From: Pseudomonas gingeri
GTDB lineage: Bacteria; Pseudomonadota; Gammaproteobacteria; Pseudomonadales; Pseudomonadaceae
Assembly (NCBI RefSeq): GCF_013385635.1
Contig: NZ_JACAPR010000012.1
Span: forward strand, 466,757 to 501,069
Direction of reading: 5' to 3'
DNA length: 34,313 bases
A model generated the notes under the pieces. That model did not search any database and was not told the origin of the DNA. It worked only from the letters and a program-made list of their open reading frames with translations. The position numbers and the translations under genes were made by a program. Below, in pieces: positions 24,321 through 33,048 of the stretch (the first letter of the stretch is position 1; every line of letters begins with the position of its first letter).

Positions 24321-25331
24321 ATGTTTAGTTTTATTGCCCGCCGACTGGGGTTACTGATCCCCACGTTTTTCGGCATCACACTGTTGACCTTCGCGTTGAT
24401 TCGCATGATCCCTGGCGACCCCGTTGAAGTCATGATGGGCGAGCGCCGGGTCGACCCGGAAATGCATGCCCAGGCGATGGAACGCCTCGGTCTGAACAAG
24501 CCGCTTTACGCGCAATACATCGACTACGTGGGCAAACTCGCCCATGGCGACCTCGGTGAATCCCTGCGCACGCGCACCAGCGTGTGGACCGAATTCACCG
24601 CCCTCTTCCCGGCGACCCTGGAGCTGTCCATGGCCGCCTTGCTGTTCGCCGGCGTCTTCGGCCTGCTGGCCGGCGTCATCGCGGCGCTCAAGCGGGGATC
24701 GCTGTTCGACCATGGGGTCATGGGCATCTCCCTCGCGGGATACTCGATGCCGATCTTCTGGTGGGGCCTGATCCTGATCATGTTCTTCTCCGTCAGCCTG
24801 GGTTGGACCCCGGTTTCCGGACGAATCGACCTGCTCTACGACATCGAGCCGAAAACCGGCTTCATGCTGATCGACACCCTGCTCAGCGACCAGCCGGACG
24901 CGTTCTGGGATGCGTTGCACCACATGATCCTACCGTCCATCGTGCTGGGCACCATTCCACTGGCGGTGATCGCCCGGATGACCCGCTCCTCGATGCTCGA
25001 AGTCTTGCGTGAGGACTACATCCGTACCGCTCGCGCCAAGGGCCTGTCACCGGCCCGCGTGGTATTCGTGCACGGCCTGCGCAACGCGCTGATCCCGGTG
25101 CTGACGGTCATGGGCCTGCAGGTCGGCACGCTGCTGGCCGGCGCGGTCCTCACCGAAACCATTTTCTCCTGGCCCGGCATCGGCAAATGGCTGATCGAAG
25201 CCATCGGCGCCCGGGACTACCCGGTGGTGCAAAACGGCATCCTGTTGATTGCCTGCATCGTGATCCTGGTCAACTTCGTGGTGGATATCCTCTACGGCTT
25301 TGCCAACCCACGTATCCGCCACCAGCGCTGA
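24321..25331 (+). CDS. dppB: Dipeptide ABC transporter permease DppB
   Basis: 336-residue inner-membrane permease, one half of the translocation pore. The N-terminus FIARRLGLLIPTFFGITLLTFALIRMIPGDP is the diagnostic DppB/OppB opening. Six hydrophobic segments are visible. The cytoplasmic EAA-like loop reads YIRTARAKGLSPARVVFVHGLRNALIPV and contacts the ATPases. It lies 75 bases after dppA4 and 10 bases before dppC, clearly one operon. Length equals the usual DppB size. By synteny PA4503. Confidence 0.95.
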   Translation: MFSFIARRLGLLIPTFFGITLLTFALIRMIPGDPVEVMMGERRVDPEMHAQAMERLGLNKPLYAQYIDYVGKLAHGDLGESLRTRTSVWTEFTALFPATLELSMAALLFAGVFGLLAGVIAALKRGSLFDHGVMGISLAGYSMPIFWWGLILIMFFSVSLGWTPVSGRIDLLYDIEPKTGFMLIDTLLSDQPDAFWDALHHMILPSIVLGTIPLAVIARMTRSSMLEVLREDYIRTARAKGLSPARVVFVHGLRNALIPVLTVMGLQVGTLLAGAVLTETIFSWPGIGKWLIEAIGARDYPVVQNGILLIACIVILVNFVVDILYGFANPRIRHQR

Positions 25332-25341
25332 GATCCCATAC

Positions 25342-26253
25342 ATGAGCACTCCAACTTCCTCTGTAGCAGTCGATCAAAGCCTGCTGTATCCATCACCGTA
25401 CAAAGAATTCTGGCAGGCTTTCGCCAAGAACAAAGGTGCCGTCGCCGGCCTGCTGTTCATGCTGCTGGTGGTCTTCTGCGCGATTTTCGCCCCCTGGGTC
25501 TCGCCGCACGATCCGAGCGAGCAGTTCCGCGACTTCCTGCTCACCCCGCCGTCCTGGCTCGAAGGCGGCCAGACCCAGTTCCTGCTGGGCACCGATGAAC
25601 TGGGCCGCGACCTGCTGTCGCGACTGATCCAGGGCTCGCGCCTGTCGCTGCTGATCGGCCTGTCCTCGGTGGTGATGTCGCTGATTCCCGGGATCCTGAT
25701 GGGCCTGCTGGCCGGCTTCTTCCCGCGTATCCTCGGGCCGACCATCATGCGCTTGATGGACATCATGCTCGCCCTGCCTTCGCTGCTGCTGGCCGTGGCG
25801 ATCGTCGCCATCCTCGGCCCTGGCCTGATCAACACCGTGATCGCCATCGCCATCGTCTCGCTGCCGTCCTACGTGCGCCTGACCCGCGCCGCGGTCATGG
25901 GCGAGCTGAACCGTGACTATGTGACCGCCGCCCGCCTGGCCGGGGCCGGCCTGCCGCGCCTGATGTTCATCACCGTGCTGCCCAACTGCATGGCACCGCT
26001 GATCGTCCAGGCCACACTGAGCTTCTCCTCGGCGATCCTCGATGCCGCCGCCCTGGGCTTCCTCGGTCTCGGCGTCCAACCGCCGACCCCTGAGTGGGGC
26101 ACCATGCTGGCCTCGGCCCGCGACTACATCGAACGCGCCTGGTGGGTCGTCAGCCTGCCCGGCCTGACCATTTTGCTCAGCGTGCTGGCAATCAACCTGA
26201 TGGGCGACGGCCTGCGCGATGCGCTGGACCCGAAACTCAAGAATGCCGCCTGA
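25342..26253 (+). CDS. dppC: Dipeptide ABC transporter permease DppC
   Basis: 303-residue second permease subunit. The N-terminal cytoplasmic tail and first helix (SPYKEFWQAFAKNKGAVAGLLFML) are followed by the periplasmic segment LLGTDELGRDLLSRLIQGSRLS, a signature of OppC/DppC proteins, and the EAA loop YVTAARLAGAGLPRLMFITVLPN. Six membrane segments are expected. The start at 25342 is chosen because the frame's earlier ATG (25300) would overlap dppB by 32 bases and add an unrelated leader. It is followed 10 bases later by dppD. Confidence 0.95.
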   Translation: MSTPTSSVAVDQSLLYPSPYKEFWQAFAKNKGAVAGLLFMLLVVFCAIFAPWVSPHDPSEQFRDFLLTPPSWLEGGQTQFLLGTDELGRDLLSRLIQGSRLSLLIGLSSVVMSLIPGILMGLLAGFFPRILGPTIMRLMDIMLALPSLLLAVAIVAILGPGLINTVIAIAIVSLPSYVRLTRAAVMGELNRDYVTAARLAGAGLPRLMFITVLPNCMAPLIVQATLSFSSAILDAAALGFLGLGVQPPTPEWGTMLASARDYIERAWWVVSLPGLTILLSVLAINLMGDGLRDALDPKLKNAA

Positions 26254-26263
26254 GGAGATTCCC

Positions 26264-27232
26264 ATGTCATTGCTAGAAATCAAGAATCTCAATGTCCGCT
26301 TCGGCGACAAGACCGCCGTTCCGGTAGTCGACGGCCTCGACCTGGCCGTGGACAAGGGCGAAGTCCTGGCCATCGTTGGCGAGTCGGGTTCGGGTAAATC
26401 CGTGACCATGATGGCGCTGATGGGCCTGATCGAGCATCCCGGCATCGTCACCGCCGACGCCCTGCGCTTCGACGGCAAGGACATGCTCAAGCTCAATGCC
26501 CGCCAGCGCCGGCAGATTGTCGGCAAGGACCTGGCGATGGTTTTCCAGGACCCGATGACGGCACTGAATCCCAGCTACACCGTAGGCTTCCAGATCGAGG
26601 AAGTCCTGCGCCTGCACCTGAAGATGTCCAGCAAACAAGCCCGCAAGCGGGCCATCGAACTGCTGGAAAAAGTCGAGATCCCGGGTGCGGCCAGTCGGAT
26701 GGATGCCTACCCGCACCAACTGTCGGGCGGTATGAGCCAACGCGTGGCGATTGCCATGGCCATTGCCGGCGAGCCGAAACTGCTGATCGCCGATGAACCG
26801 ACCACCGCCCTGGACGTCACCATCCAGGCGCAGATCATGGAATTGCTGCTCAACCTGCAACAAGAGCAGAACATGGGTCTGGTGCTGATCACCCACGACC
26901 TCGCGGTCGTCGCCGAAACCGCCCAGCGGGTCTGTGTGATGTACGCCGGGCAGGCGGTGGAAGTCGGCCAGGTCCCGGGCCTGTTCGAGGTTCCGGCGCA
27001 CCCCTACAGCGAAGCGCTGCTCAAGGCGATTCCGGAACACAGCCTCGGTGCCGAGCGCCTGTCGACCCTGCCGGGCATCGTTCCCGGCCGCTACGACCGC
27101 CCGCTGGGTTGCCTGCTGTCGCCGCGCTGCCCGTACGTGCAAGAGAGCTGCCGCCAGCAGCGTCCGGGGCTGGACCCGAAAACCAATAGCCTCGCCCGTT
27201 GCTTCTACCCGCTGAACCAGGAGGTGGCGTAA
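26264..27232 (+). CDS. dppD: Dipeptide ABC transporter ATPase DppD
   Basis: 322-residue ATPase that powers peptide import on the cytoplasmic face, pairing with DppF. Motifs: Walker A GESGSGKS (39-46), signature LSGGMSQRV (153-161), Walker B LLIADEPTTALD (173-184) and an ITHDLAVVAE switch region. The C-terminal oligopeptide-transporter extension contains CLLSPRCPYVQESC and a final cysteine, as in relatives that carry an iron-sulfur cluster there. GAGGAG before the ATG at 26264 fixes the start; the longer frame from 26219 overlaps dppC. Its stop shares one base with the dppF start. Confidence 0.95.
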   Translation: MSLLEIKNLNVRFGDKTAVPVVDGLDLAVDKGEVLAIVGESGSGKSVTMMALMGLIEHPGIVTADALRFDGKDMLKLNARQRRQIVGKDLAMVFQDPMTALNPSYTVGFQIEEVLRLHLKMSSKQARKRAIELLEKVEIPGAASRMDAYPHQLSGGMSQRVAIAMAIAGEPKLLIADEPTTALDVTIQAQIMELLLNLQQEQNMGLVLITHDLAVVAETAQRVCVMYAGQAVEVGQVPGLFEVPAHPYSEALLKAIPEHSLGAERLSTLPGIVPGRYDRPLGCLLSPRCPYVQESCRQQRPGLDPKTNSLARCFYPLNQEVA

Positions 27233-28200
27233 TGGCCGTCGTTCTCACCGCCCGCGACCTCACCCGTCACTACGAAGTCTCCCGCGGCCTGTTCAAGGGC
27301 CATGCGCTGGTGCGCGCCCTCAACGGCGTGTCGTTCGAACTGGAAGCCGGCAAGACCCTGGCCGTGGTCGGCGAGTCCGGGTGTGGCAAGTCCACCCTGG
27401 CCCGCGCCCTGACGCTGATCGAGGAGCCGTCTTCCGGCTCGCTGAAGATCGCCGGCCAGGAAGTCAACGGCGCCAACAAGGCCGAGCGCAAGCAACTGCG
27501 CAAAGATGTGCAGATGGTCTTCCAGAGCCCCTACGCGTCGCTCAACCCACGGCAGAAGATCGGTGACCAGCTTGGCGAACCGCTGCTGATCAACACCAAC
27601 CTGTCGGCCACCGAGCGCCGCGAGAAAGTGCAGGCGATGATGCGCCAGGTCGGTTTACGCCCTGAACATTACCAGCGTTACCCGCACATGTTCTCCGGTG
27701 GCCAGCGCCAGCGGATCGCCCTCGCCCGGGCGATGATGCTGCAACCCAAGGTGCTGGTGGCGGACGAACCGACGTCGGCCCTCGACGTGTCCATCCAGGC
27801 CCAGGTGCTGAACCTGTTCATGGACCTGCAGCAGGAGTTCAATACCGCCTACGTGTTCATCTCCCACAACCTGGCGGTAGTGCGCCATGTGGCGGACCAG
27901 GTGCTGGTGATGTACCTCGGCCGACCTGCGGAAATGGGCCCGAAAGAGGACATTTACACCCGTCCCCTGCACCCATATACCCAGGCCTTGCTGTCGGCGA
28001 CCCCGACCATTCACCCGGACCCGCTGAAGCCGAAGATCAAGATCGTCGGCGAACTGCCCAACCCGCTCAACCCGCCCAGTGGCTGCGCCTTCCACAAACG
28101 CTGCCCTTACGCGACCGAGCGTTGCGCCACCGAACTGCCGGAGCTGCGTCAGGTGGATACTCGCCAGGTCGCCTGCCACTACGCCGAACAGTTCCTCTGA
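27232..28200 (+). CDS. dppF: Dipeptide ABC transporter ATPase DppF
   Basis: 322-residue partner ATPase. Walker A GESGCGKS (47-54), signature FSGGQRQRIALARAM (154-168), Walker B VLVADEPTSALD (174-185), and the C-terminal extension with SGCAFHKRCPYATERC. The ATG at 27232 overlaps the dppD stop (TAATG) and is preceded by AGGAGG, so translation is coupled. It is the last gene of the dpp operon, followed by a terminator at 28250-28296. Confidence 0.95.
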   Translation: MAVVLTARDLTRHYEVSRGLFKGHALVRALNGVSFELEAGKTLAVVGESGCGKSTLARALTLIEEPSSGSLKIAGQEVNGANKAERKQLRKDVQMVFQSPYASLNPRQKIGDQLGEPLLINTNLSATERREKVQAMMRQVGLRPEHYQRYPHMFSGGQRQRIALARAMMLQPKVLVADEPTSALDVSIQAQVLNLFMDLQQEFNTAYVFISHNLAVVRHVADQVLVMYLGRPAEMGPKEDIYTRPLHPYTQALLSATPTIHPDPLKPKIKIVGELPNPLNPPSGCAFHKRCPYATERCATELPELRQVDTRQVACHYAEQFL

Positions 28201-28214
28201 CCGGCAACAAAAAA

Positions 28215-28240
28215 GCGCCCTCCTGAATAAGCGAGGGCGC
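28215..28240 (-). terminator. Intrinsic terminator for the leftward small-protein gene
   Basis: On the minus strand GCGCCCTC, a 10-base loop, GAGGGCGC is followed by TTTTTTGTTG: an 8-bp GC-rich stem with a U-tract. It ends transcripts of the gene at 28316-28579 before they run into dppF. Confidence 0.8.
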
Positions 28241-28249
28241 TGAAAATCC

Positions 28250-28296
28250 AGCCCTTTCCGTCAGATTGCGCATCGATCCGGCAGAAAGGGCTTTTT
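28250..28296 (+). terminator. Intrinsic terminator of the dpp operon
   Basis: AGCCCTTTC (28250-28258) pairs with GAAAGGGCT (28284-28292), followed by TTTT on the plus strand. The 25-base loop is long but contains CCG and CGG next to the stem that can extend the pairing. It faces the terminator at 28215-28240 in a convergent arrangement. Confidence 0.72.
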
Positions 28297-28315
28297 CATT
28301 TCCGGTCCTGATCGA

Positions 28316-28579
28316 TCAAGTATCGCTGTCACCATCGTCATCTTCGTCGCTATCAGGCTCCTTGGTGGTGGAGTCATCGTCGCCCTTGCTACCGCCCTGA
28401 TCCTCGTCACCGGGTTCGGCATCAGACTTGGCGACCATCAGACCACTGCCCTGGACACTGTTCGCTCCCCACAAACCATGGGCCTGGGGCGGGCTCGTGC
28501 TGGCCCAGGCTGCCGTCGTGCCGAGTGACAGCATCACCAGCACCTTGAGCAGCAACACAATGCGTTGAAAGATTTTCAT
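28316..28579 (-). CDS. Small secreted Asp-rich protein of unknown function
   Basis: 87 residues. A signal peptide (VLLLKVLVMLSLGTTAAWA, cut after AWA at about residue 26) is followed by a short segment STSPPQAHGLWGANSVQGSG. The tail of about 35 residues has roughly half of its positions Asp or Glu (DDDSTTKEPDSDEDDDGDSD). There are no cysteines in the mature part. Such tails are usually disordered and bind calcium or other cations, but nothing specific can be claimed. AAGGA lies 12 bases before the ATG. It is flanked by a good intrinsic terminator downstream, supporting a real transcribed gene. I recognise no family. Confidence 0.65.
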   Translation of the reverse strand: MKIFQRIVLLLKVLVMLSLGTTAAWASTSPPQAHGLWGANSVQGSGLMVAKSDAEPGDEDQGGSKGDDDSTTKEPDSDEDDDGDSDT

Positions 28580-28774
28580 CGTCGATCCAGTCCTTCTATA
28601 GGTAAGTCGCGAGTGCCTGAGCGCCGGCTCGCAGAACCTGCGCCAGCTTTGTCTGAACCTAGTCCCGTCGACGAACTTTTTCCATGCTGGCTACATGAAA
28701 CTTTCCAGCACCTCTTAGAACAATTCCGACTAATCATCAGAACTGGAAAGCCTATGGCACCTTCAGCCGCCCAT

Positions 28775-28805
28775 AAAAAACCCCGCTGGCGAGCAGCAGG
28801 GTTTT
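28775..28805 (-). terminator. Intrinsic terminator of prfC
   Basis: Read on the minus strand, AAAACCCTGCTG, loop CTCGC, CAGCGGGGTTTT continues into TTATGG, giving a strong stem with one mismatch and a run of six T. It lies 33 bases after the prfC stop. Confidence 0.8.
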
Positions 28806-28837
28806 CGGCTGGAGCACTTTACGTTCGTCTATGACAA

Positions 28838-30421
28838 TCAGTGGTGCTCACGGGTGGCGCGGAATTTCACATCCGGCCAGCGCTCTTCCATCAGTGCCAG
28901 GTTGACGCGGGTCGGCGCCAGGTAGGTCAGGTGGCCGCCGCCGTCGATAGCGAGGTTTTCCACGGCCTTGATCTTGAACTCTTCCAGCTTCTTCTTATCG
29001 CCGCAATCGATCCAGCGTGCCGAATACACGGTGATCGGCTCGTAGGAGCATTCGACCTTGTATTCTTCTTTCAGGCGGCTGGCGACCACATCGAACTGCA
29101 GCACACCGACGGCGCCGAGGATGATGTCGTTGCTGCGCTCCGGAAAGAACACCTGGGTCGCGCCCTCTTCCGCCAACTGCTGCAGGCCCTGGCGCAGTTG
29201 CTTGGACTTGAGCGGATCGCGCAGGCGTACGCGACGGAACAGTTCCGGGGCGAAGTGCGGGATACCGGTAAAGCCCAGGGCCTCGCCTTCGGTGAAGGTG
29301 TCGCCGATCTGGATGGTACCGTGGTTGTGCAGGCCGATGATGTCGCCGGCGTAGGCCTCTTCCAGTTGTTCACGCTCGGAAGAGAAGAACGTCAGCGCGT
29401 CGCCGATCCGTACGTCCTTGCCGGTACGCACGTGACGCATCTTCATGCCCTTGTCGTACTTGCCGGAGCAGATGCGCATGAAGGCGATACGGTCGCGGTG
29501 CTTGGGGTCCATGTTCGCCTGGATCTTGAACACGAAACCGGAGAATTTATCTTCCACCGGCTCGACCGTACGCTCGTTGGCGACACGGGCCAGCGGCTTC
29601 GGCGCCCAATCGACCACCGCGTCGAGCACATGGTCGACACCGAAGTTGCCCAGCGCGGTGCCGAAGAATACCGGGGTCAACTGGCCGTCGAGGAATTCCT
29701 GCTGGTCGAACTCGTGGCAAGCGCCCTGCACCAGTTCAAGCTGTTCGATGAAGCGCTCGTACTCGTCACCCAGATGCGCACGGGCTTCGTCCGAGTCGAG
29801 TTTCTCGATGATCTTCACCTCGGTACGCTCATGACCATGACCGGCGGTGTAGACAATGATGTAGTCATCGGCCAGGTGGTAGACACCCTTGAAGTCGCGG
29901 TAGCAACCAATCGGCCAGGTGATGGGCGCCGCCTTGATCTTCAGGACCGCCTCGATCTCGTCGAGCAGTTCGATCGGGTCGCGGATATCGCGGTCGAGCT
30001 TGTTGATAAAGCTGACGATCGGCGTGTCACGCAGGCGGCAGACATCCATCAGGGCGATGGTCCGCGGCTCTACGCCCTTGCCGCCGTCGAGCACCATCAG
30101 CGCCGAGTCCACGGCGGTCAGGGTCCGGTAGGTGTCTTCGGAAAAGTCTTCGTGACCCGGGGTGTCGAGCAGGTTGACCATGTGGTCCCGGTAGGGGAAC
30201 TGCATGACCGAGGTGGTAATGGAAATACCACGCTGCTTCTCCATCTCCATCCAGTCGGAGGTGGCATGGCGATCGGACTTGCGCGATTTCACCGTGCCCG
30301 CCACCGCAATCGCCTTGCCCATCAGCAACAGCTTTTCGGTGATGGTGGTCTTACCCGCATCCGGGTGGGAAATAATGGCGAAGGTGCGGCGTTTCGCGAC
30401 TTCGGCGGCCTGGTTGGTCAT
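28838..30421 (-). CDS. prfC: Peptide chain release factor 3 (RF3)
   Basis: 527-residue translational GTPase that recycles RF1/RF2 from ribosomes after peptide release. G1 motif SHPDAGKTT (18-26), switch and G2 region RGISITTS, G3 DTPGHEDF (85-92), G4 NKLD (139-142). The remainder matches RF3 domains II and III (VGVLQFDVVASRLKEEYKVE, KRVRLRDP-like region as VRLRDPLKSKQLRQGL). Length is standard. Monocistronic on the minus strand with its own terminator; the start at 30421 diverges from the osmoprotectant operon. Confidence 0.97.
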   Translation of the reverse strand: MTNQAAEVAKRRTFAIISHPDAGKTTITEKLLLMGKAIAVAGTVKSRKSDRHATSDWMEMEKQRGISITTSVMQFPYRDHMVNLLDTPGHEDFSEDTYRTLTAVDSALMVLDGGKGVEPRTIALMDVCRLRDTPIVSFINKLDRDIRDPIELLDEIEAVLKIKAAPITWPIGCYRDFKGVYHLADDYIIVYTAGHGHERTEVKIIEKLDSDEARAHLGDEYERFIEQLELVQGACHEFDQQEFLDGQLTPVFFGTALGNFGVDHVLDAVVDWAPKPLARVANERTVEPVEDKFSGFVFKIQANMDPKHRDRIAFMRICSGKYDKGMKMRHVRTGKDVRIGDALTFFSSEREQLEEAYAGDIIGLHNHGTIQIGDTFTEGEALGFTGIPHFAPELFRRVRLRDPLKSKQLRQGLQQLAEEGATQVFFPERSNDIILGAVGVLQFDVVASRLKEEYKVECSYEPITVYSARWIDCGDKKKLEEFKIKAVENLAIDGGGHLTYLAPTRVNLALMEERWPDVKFRATREHH

Positions 30422-30760
30422 GGGAAATCGCCTGACAGGTGATTCAAAAAAGGGCGCCGATTATAGACCAAAGCCGACCCCAGCGGCCACCGCTGGCCTG
30501 TCGCCCGGCAGGCCGCGAGATGGCCAAATGCAATTAATTGCGGAACCTTTTCAAGCGCACAGGCGTCCATTCCCCTGCCATGACCTTTCGTCAGGTGTAG
30601 AAAAATCAGCAAGTTAGCCTGACGAAGGCGGCGCTTATGGCTTTCCCATGTTGTGTTTCCGGCATGGCGACAGCTGCTTTTCGCGAACACTTTTCCAGAA
30701 GCCGGGCATGGCCTCGCCTCACGGAAAACTGTCTGCCGACTGAAAAAAAGGAGTCCATCT
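30422..30760. promoter_or_regulatory. 339-base divergent region between prfC and the osmoprotectant operon
   Basis: No gene is supported here. It contains an inverted repeat, CCTTTCGTCAGG (30584-30595) and CCTGACGAAGG (30618-30628), with 22 bases between. The repeat could be a regulator site or the stem of a leader hairpin for the rightward operon. An open frame from 30653 that would extend the first permease is rejected because the GTG at 30761 has a much better ribosome site. Confidence 0.45.
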
Positions 30761-31477
30761 GTGGCTAATCGCTATGGCCAAGGGCTTATCGGAGGAGCGG
30801 TCGTCATCGTCCTCCTGGCCCTGCTGATCCACTGGATCGGCATCAGCACTATCGAGTACTACCGAGACGACTTGTGGTTCTACCTGCAAGCTCACCTTTA
30901 CCTGGTACTGGCGTCGATGTTCGCCGCCCTTGTCGTCGGGATTCCCGCCGGCATTTTCCTCAGCCGACCGGCCATGGCCGGCCGCGCCGAACGCTTCATG
31001 CAGGTGTTCAATATCGGTAACACCGTCCCGCCCCTGGCGGTACTGGCGATTGCCCTGGGGATCCTCGGCATCGGCGCGGGTCCGGCGATCCTGGCCCTGT
31101 TCCTCGCTTCCCTGCTGCCCATCGTGCGCAACACCTACGAAGGCCTGAAAAACGTCGAGAGCTCCCTCAAGGAAGCCGCCGTCGGCATCGGCATGACCCC
31201 GCGCCAGGTGCTCTGGCGGGTCGAGCTGCCCAATGCCGTGCCGATCATCGTCGGTGGTGTGCGGGTGGCCCTGGCGATCAACGTCGGCACCGCGCCGCTG
31301 GCGTTCCTGATCGGCGCCAACAGCCTGGGCAGCCTGATCTTCCCCGGCATTGCCCTGAACAATCAGCCGCAATTGATCCTCGGCGCGGCGTGTACCGCCC
31401 TGCTGGCGCTGCTGCTTGATGGCCTGGTGACACTGGCCAGCCGCCTCTGGCTGGAACGCGGCCTGCGGCCCGCCTGA
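30761..31477 (+). CDS. Osmoprotectant ABC transporter permease (OpuCB/OsmY type), first copy
   Basis: 238-residue inner-membrane permease of quaternary-ammonium importers. Start is GTG at 30761 preceded by AAAAAAGGAG. It has about six hydrophobic segments. The cytoplasmic coupling loop reads LKEAAVGIGMTPRQVLWRVELPNAVPIIVGGVRVALAINVGT, highly typical of OpuC and OsmU permeases. The second permease of the operon shares that loop but not the first helices, so the two form a heterodimer. It is the first gene of a four-gene cluster with spacings of 14, 9 and -4 bases. Expected substrates are glycine betaine, choline or carnitine; which one cannot be read. Confidence 0.88.
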   Translation: MANRYGQGLIGGAVVIVLLALLIHWIGISTIEYYRDDLWFYLQAHLYLVLASMFAALVVGIPAGIFLSRPAMAGRAERFMQVFNIGNTVPPLAVLAIALGILGIGAGPAILALFLASLLPIVRNTYEGLKNVESSLKEAAVGIGMTPRQVLWRVELPNAVPIIVGGVRVALAINVGTAPLAFLIGANSLGSLIFPGIALNNQPQLILGAACTALLALLLDGLVTLASRLWLERGLRPA

Positions 31478-31491
31478 GCAAAGGAAAAACC

Positions 31492-32385
31492 ATGAAAAGA
31501 ATCTGCTTGTTTCTAGGCTGTGCCCTGCTGTTCGCAGGATGGGCCCAGGCCGCGGAAAAACCCGTGATCCGTATTGGCGCCCGGGTGTTCACCGAGCAAA
31601 CCCTGCTTGCGGAAATCACCTCGCAATACCTGCGTACCAAGGGCTATGACACCCGGGTCACCGGTGGATTGGGCAGCAACCTGGCCCGCAGCGCCCACGA
31701 AAGCGGGCAACTGGACATGCTCTGGGAATACACCGGGGTGTCACTGGTGGCCTACAACCATGTGACCGAAAAACTCGACAGCGAACAGTCCTACGCACGG
31801 GTCAAGGAACTCGACGCGAAAAAAGGCCTGGTCTGGCTCACACCATCGAAGTTCAGCAACACCTACGCCCTGGCCCTGCCGCAGAAGATCGCGCAACAGT
31901 ACCCGCAGATCAACACCATCAGCCAACTGACCACGGTGCTCGCCGCCGAGGCGAAAGAGCGCCACCTGGTGGCCCTCGACACCGAGTTCGCCAACCGCTC
32001 CGACGGTCTGGACGGCATGGTCAAGCTGTACGGCATGAACCTGACGCGCCAGAACATTCGCCAGATGGATGCCGGCCTGGTCTATACCGCGCTGCGCAAT
32101 GGCCAGGTGTTCGCCGGGCTGGTCTACACCACCGACGGTCGCCTGAACGCCTTCAAGCTCAAGCTGCTGGAGGACGATCGTCACTACTTCCCGGACTACA
32201 CCGCCGCTCCCGTGGTGCGCCAGGCCTACCTCGACGCCCACCCGCAACTGGCCGCCGACCTCAAGCCACTGGCGGAACTGTTCGACGACGACACCATGCG
32301 CCAGCTCAATGCCCGGGTCGACGTCGATCACCAGAGCCCGTCCGCCGTGGCCGCCGATTTCCTGCGCCAACACCCCATCCACTGA
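31492..32385 (+). CDS. Osmoprotectant-binding periplasmic protein (OpuCC/OsmX type)
   Basis: 297 residues; signal peptide ends AQA at residue 20, no lipobox, so a soluble periplasmic protein. The mature part follows the OpuAC-type fold with KPVIRIGARVFTEQTLLAEI, GGLGSNLARSAHESGQLDMLWEYTG, YALALPQKIAQQYP and VFAGLVYTTDGRLNAF. Several aromatic residues (Tyr, Trp, Phe around WEYTG and YTTDGR) could build the cation box for a quaternary ammonium ligand. AAAGGA precedes the ATG. Substrate is inferred from the family. Confidence 0.88.
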   Translation: MKRICLFLGCALLFAGWAQAAEKPVIRIGARVFTEQTLLAEITSQYLRTKGYDTRVTGGLGSNLARSAHESGQLDMLWEYTGVSLVAYNHVTEKLDSEQSYARVKELDAKKGLVWLTPSKFSNTYALALPQKIAQQYPQINTISQLTTVLAAEAKERHLVALDTEFANRSDGLDGMVKLYGMNLTRQNIRQMDAGLVYTALRNGQVFAGLVYTTDGRLNAFKLKLLEDDRHYFPDYTAAPVVRQAYLDAHPQLAADLKPLAELFDDDTMRQLNARVDVDHQSPSAVAADFLRQHPIH

Positions 32386-32394
32386 GGAGAAGAC

Positions 32395-33048
32395 ATGGAA
32401 TTCCTGAACGCCTTTTCCCACCTGGACTGGCCACTGGTCCTGCATCTGACCGGGCAACACATCACCCTGGTCGGTATTGCCGTGACCCTGGCGATTGTCG
32501 CCGGCGTGCCCCTGGGTGTGCTGATGACCCGCTTCCCGGCGTTGGCCGGTCCCCTGCAGGCCAGTGCCACGGTGCTGCTGACCGTGCCGTCGATTGCCCT
32601 GTTCGGCCTGCTGCTGCCGTTCTATTCGAAATTCGGCCAGGGCCTCGGGCCGCTGCCGGCGATCACTGCGGTGTTCCTCTATTCGCTGCTGCCGATCATG
32701 CGCAACACCTACCTCGCCCTGACCGGCGTCGAGCCGGGCATCCGCGAAGCCGCCCGGGGCATAGGCATGACCTTCGGCCAGCGCCTGCGCATGGTCGAAC
32801 TGCCGATTGCGGTGCCGGTGATCCTCGCTGGCGTACGCACCGCCGTGGTGATGAACATCGGCGTCATGACCATCGCCGCCACCATCGGTGCCGGCGGCCT
32901 GGGCGTACTCATCCTGGCTGCCATCAGCCGCAGTGACATGTCGATGCTGATCGTCGGTGCCGTGCTGGTCAGTGTCCTGGCCATCGCCGCCGACCTGCTC
33001 CTGCAATGGCTGCAACGCTCGCTGACTCCAAAAGGACTGCTCAAATGA
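32395..33048 (+). CDS. Osmoprotectant ABC transporter permease, second copy
   Basis: 217-residue permease with the OpuC-family features LTGQHITLVGIAVTLAIVAGVPLGVLMTRF and the loop EPGIREAARGIGMTFGQRLRMVELPIAVPVILAGVRTAVVMNIGV. TGAGGAG lies before the ATG. It overlaps the following ATPase gene by four bases (ATGA), so the two are translationally coupled. With the first permease it would form the membrane channel. Confidence 0.88.
   Translation: MEFLNAFSHLDWPLVLHLTGQHITLVGIAVTLAIVAGVPLGVLMTRFPALAGPLQASATVLLTVPSIALFGLLLPFYSKFGQGLGPLPAITAVFLYSLLPIMRNTYLALTGVEPGIREAARGIGMTFGQRLRMVELPIAVPVILAGVRTAVVMNIGVMTIAATIGAGGLGVLILAAISRSDMSMLIVGAVLVSVLAIAADLLLQWLQRSLTPKGLLK

Noticed and set aside
30653..30760. 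36-residue N-terminal extension of the first osmoprotectant permease
   Set aside because: The GTG at 30761 has AAGGAG at ideal spacing, and the extension is Arg/Ser-rich and unlike family members.
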